A program made the translations under genes and the position numbers. The notes under the pieces were generated by a model. It was given only the letters and a program-made list of their open reading frames with translations. It did not search any database and was not told where the DNA came from. From positions 1 through 20,705 of the forward strand of contig CAYUPY010000016.1 of NCBI GenBank assembly GCA_964446595.1: DNA of 20,705 nucleotides, written 5' to 3'. Source of the stretch: CAYUPY01 sp964446595 (GTDB lineage: Bacteria > Patescibacteriota > Dojkabacteria > J137 > JAEUSD01). Of this stretch, positions 19,415 through 20,705 are shown in pieces. Positions within the stretch are counted from its first letter, which is position 1; every line of letters begins with the position of its first letter.

Positions 19415-20705
19415 ATGAATTTTTTTAAACCACAATCAATTGCTGTTATCGGGGCTTCTGCTAGTCGTAACAAAATTGGAGCAGCAATGTTTAGTAATTT
19501 AATCAATGCTGGATTTCAAGGGAGAGTATTTCCGGTTAATCCTAAATATAAAACTTTGCATGGAGCAAAGTGTTACGAGAATGTAAAAGATATTCCCGAG
19601 CAAGTAGACATGGTTTTAATTGCTATCCCTGCTGAATTTGTAATTGACGCCGTTAAAGATGCTATTGCAAAAGGTGTGAAGTATGCTGTTGTAATTTCTG
19701 CTGGATTTAGTGAAGTGGGGGCAGAAGGGTTAACCCGCGAAAAAGAGTTAATGGAAGTGATCAAAGATAGTGGGTTAAGACTATTAGGTCCAAATTGTTT
19801 GGGTATTATCGCACCACATCTACGTGTAAACGCATCTTTCGCAGCACACATGCCCAAACCTGGAAACATTGCTTTCCTATCCCAGTCTGGAGCTTTCAAC
19901 ACAGCCTTACTAGATATGGCTGCCAAAGCAAAACTAGGTTTTTCGCATTTTGTTTCGATGGGAAACAAAATTGACTTAAACGAGGTTGATTTTTTAAAAG
20001 AATGGCTACACGATGATGAAGTGAAAGTAATTGGTATGTACCTAGAAGAGTTCGACAGAGGTCGTGAACTCATTGAACTTGCAGAAGGATCTAGCAAGCC
20101 AATTATTATTCTGCATCCTGGCCAAAGTGCCGAAGCTCAAGCTGCAATTGCTTCTCATACAGGTTCATTAGCTGATGAAGCAAAAGTAGTACATAGTGCT
20201 CTAGCTAAGGGAAATATTGTGCAGGTCGAAAATATGGAACAGATGTTTAATGCTTTGCAGTTTTTTTCGATTAATATCGATCGTAAATATGGCCGCCGCA
20301 TAGCGATAGTCACAAATGCTGGGGGTCCTGGTGTAATTGCTACAGACTTAATTGCAGGTGAAGGCCTAGACATTGTTCATTTCTCTGTAGGCTTACAGGG
20401 CTACCTTGCTACTCAATTGCCTGCTTCTGCCAGTGTACATAATCCTGTGGATTTACTTGGAGATGCACAAGCAGACAGATACGCATTTGCTTTGGATGCA
20501 TTAGTGGATAATGAAGAAATTGATACTATTGTCACGGTGCTGACTCCGCAATACATGACCGAAATAAAAGAGACTGCTGAAATTATTGTAGAAAAACTCA
20601 ATCATACGGACAAAATGATTTTTCCTGTTTTTATTGGTGGCAAGGACACGGATGAGGGTCTAAATATTATTCAAAGTGCTGGTTTCACTGCCTACCGGCA
20701 TTTAA
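19415..20705 (+). CDS. ADP-forming acyl/acetyl-CoA synthetase, alpha (CoA-binding) part, cut by the window end
   Basis: The enzyme family converts acetyl-CoA, ADP and phosphate to acetate, CoA and ATP (or the reverse), giving ATP by substrate-level phosphorylation in fermenters. The 430 visible residues start MNFFKPQSIAVIGAS (Rossmann CoA-binding domain), followed by GFQGRVFPVNPKY, GPNCLGI, and the succinyl-CoA-ligase-like domains with FLSQSGAFNTALLD. His248 in ASHTGSLAD is the expected phosphohistidine. NAGGPGVIATDLI and SASVHNPVDLLGDA belong to the next domain. The gene is open to the last base, so the C-terminal end and any fused ATP-grasp (beta) domain are not visible. No strong ribosome site precedes ATG 19415. 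Confidence 0.92.
   Translation, partial: MNFFKPQSIAVIGASASRNKIGAAMFSNLINAGFQGRVFPVNPKYKTLHGAKCYENVKDIPEQVDMVLIAIPAEFVIDAVKDAIAKGVKYAVVISAGFSEVGAEGLTREKELMEVIKDSGLRLLGPNCLGIIAPHLRVNASFAAHMPKPGNIAFLSQSGAFNTALLDMAAKAKLGFSHFVSMGNKIDLNEVDFLKEWLHDDEVKVIGMYLEEFDRGRELIELAEGSSKPIIILHPGQSAEAQAAIASHTGSLADEAKVVHSALAKGNIVQVENMEQMFNALQFFSINIDRKYGRRIAIVTNAGGPGVIATDLIAGEGLDIVHFSVGLQGYLATQLPASASVHNPVDLLGDAQADRYAFALDALVDNEEIDTIVTVLTPQYMTEIKETAEIIVEKLNHTDKMIFPVFIGGKDTDEGLNIIQSAGFTAYRHL

Noticed and set aside
19573..20601. Minus-strand open frames at 19573-20097, 20155-20373 and 20413-20601
   Set aside because: They lie opposite the ADP-forming acyl-CoA synthetase and are Ser/Pro/Thr-rich shadow frames with no motif.
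1..20705. TGA read as a sense codon, as in Gracilibacteria or Absconditabacteria
   Set aside because: The genes are full length without in-frame TGA, and Trp and Gly use TGG and GGN normally.
1..20705. CRISPR array, tRNA or rRNA genes, IS elements or prophage
   Set aside because: No regularly spaced direct repeats, no tRNA cloverleaf or TTC-box pattern, no transposase or integrase, and no phage structural gene could be seen on either strand.

Overview
The window reads as a chromosomal stretch of an AT-rich bacterium, most likely a member of the Candidate Phyla Radiation (Patescibacteria). That assignment is an inference. It rests on many short single-pass membrane proteins of unknown function, a beta-domain tail of the kind often seen on CPR surface proteins, a bacterial eRF1-like protein, an RRM protein, an ADP-forming acyl-CoA synthetase, and several genes whose -10 box lies only 5-6 nt before the start codon (leaderless transcripts). 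No tRNA, rRNA, CRISPR array, insertion sequence or phage gene is visible. Coding density is very high and no gap exceeds about 180 bases.

Layout. 1-2000: an eRF1-like protein broken near its left end, and a membrane-anchored M15-type D,D-carboxypeptidase. 2000-5700: an MFS transporter convergent with a two-gene membrane cassette (3379-4935, minus), then a divergent polysaccharide deacetylase whose last codons are frameshifted. 5700-8100: HIT hydrolase, a small conserved membrane protein (minus), a RibD/DHFR-fold reductase, and an aldo/keto-reductase-like protein lacking catalytic residues. 8100-10500: an operon of inositol-monophosphatase-like phosphatase, YfcE-type phosphoesterase and peptide deformylase, then an RRM protein with its own promoter and about 90 nt of leader. 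10500-14000: a YdeI/OmdA-like protein (minus), a coiled-coil membrane protein, a structured leader, and a tight run of GIY-YIG nuclease, unknown protein and ExoX-like exonuclease. 14000-16640: an ECF sigma-factor operon (secreted helical protein, membrane protein, sigma, membrane-bound putative anti-sigma) followed by a DUF389 membrane protein. 16640-20705: class II CPD photolyase, an unknown alpha-helical protein (minus), and the start of an ADP-forming acyl-CoA synthetase cut by the window end.

The most unusual signal is not a gene. Perfect or near-perfect inverted repeats with arms of 8-14 bp, mostly GC-rich, sit inside at least ten coding sequences (MFS, the 383-aa membrane protein, the DHFR-like protein, phosphatase, deformylase, YdeI, GIY-YIG, sigma factor, DUF389, and three in photolyase). 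Six of them share an outer span of 49-54 bp. Their sequences differ, and several arms encode conserved residues, so they are not inserted copies of one element. I know of no described system that explains them. Template-switch (quasi-palindrome) mutagenesis, selected mRNA hairpins, or sites for a structure-reading protein are the candidate explanations.
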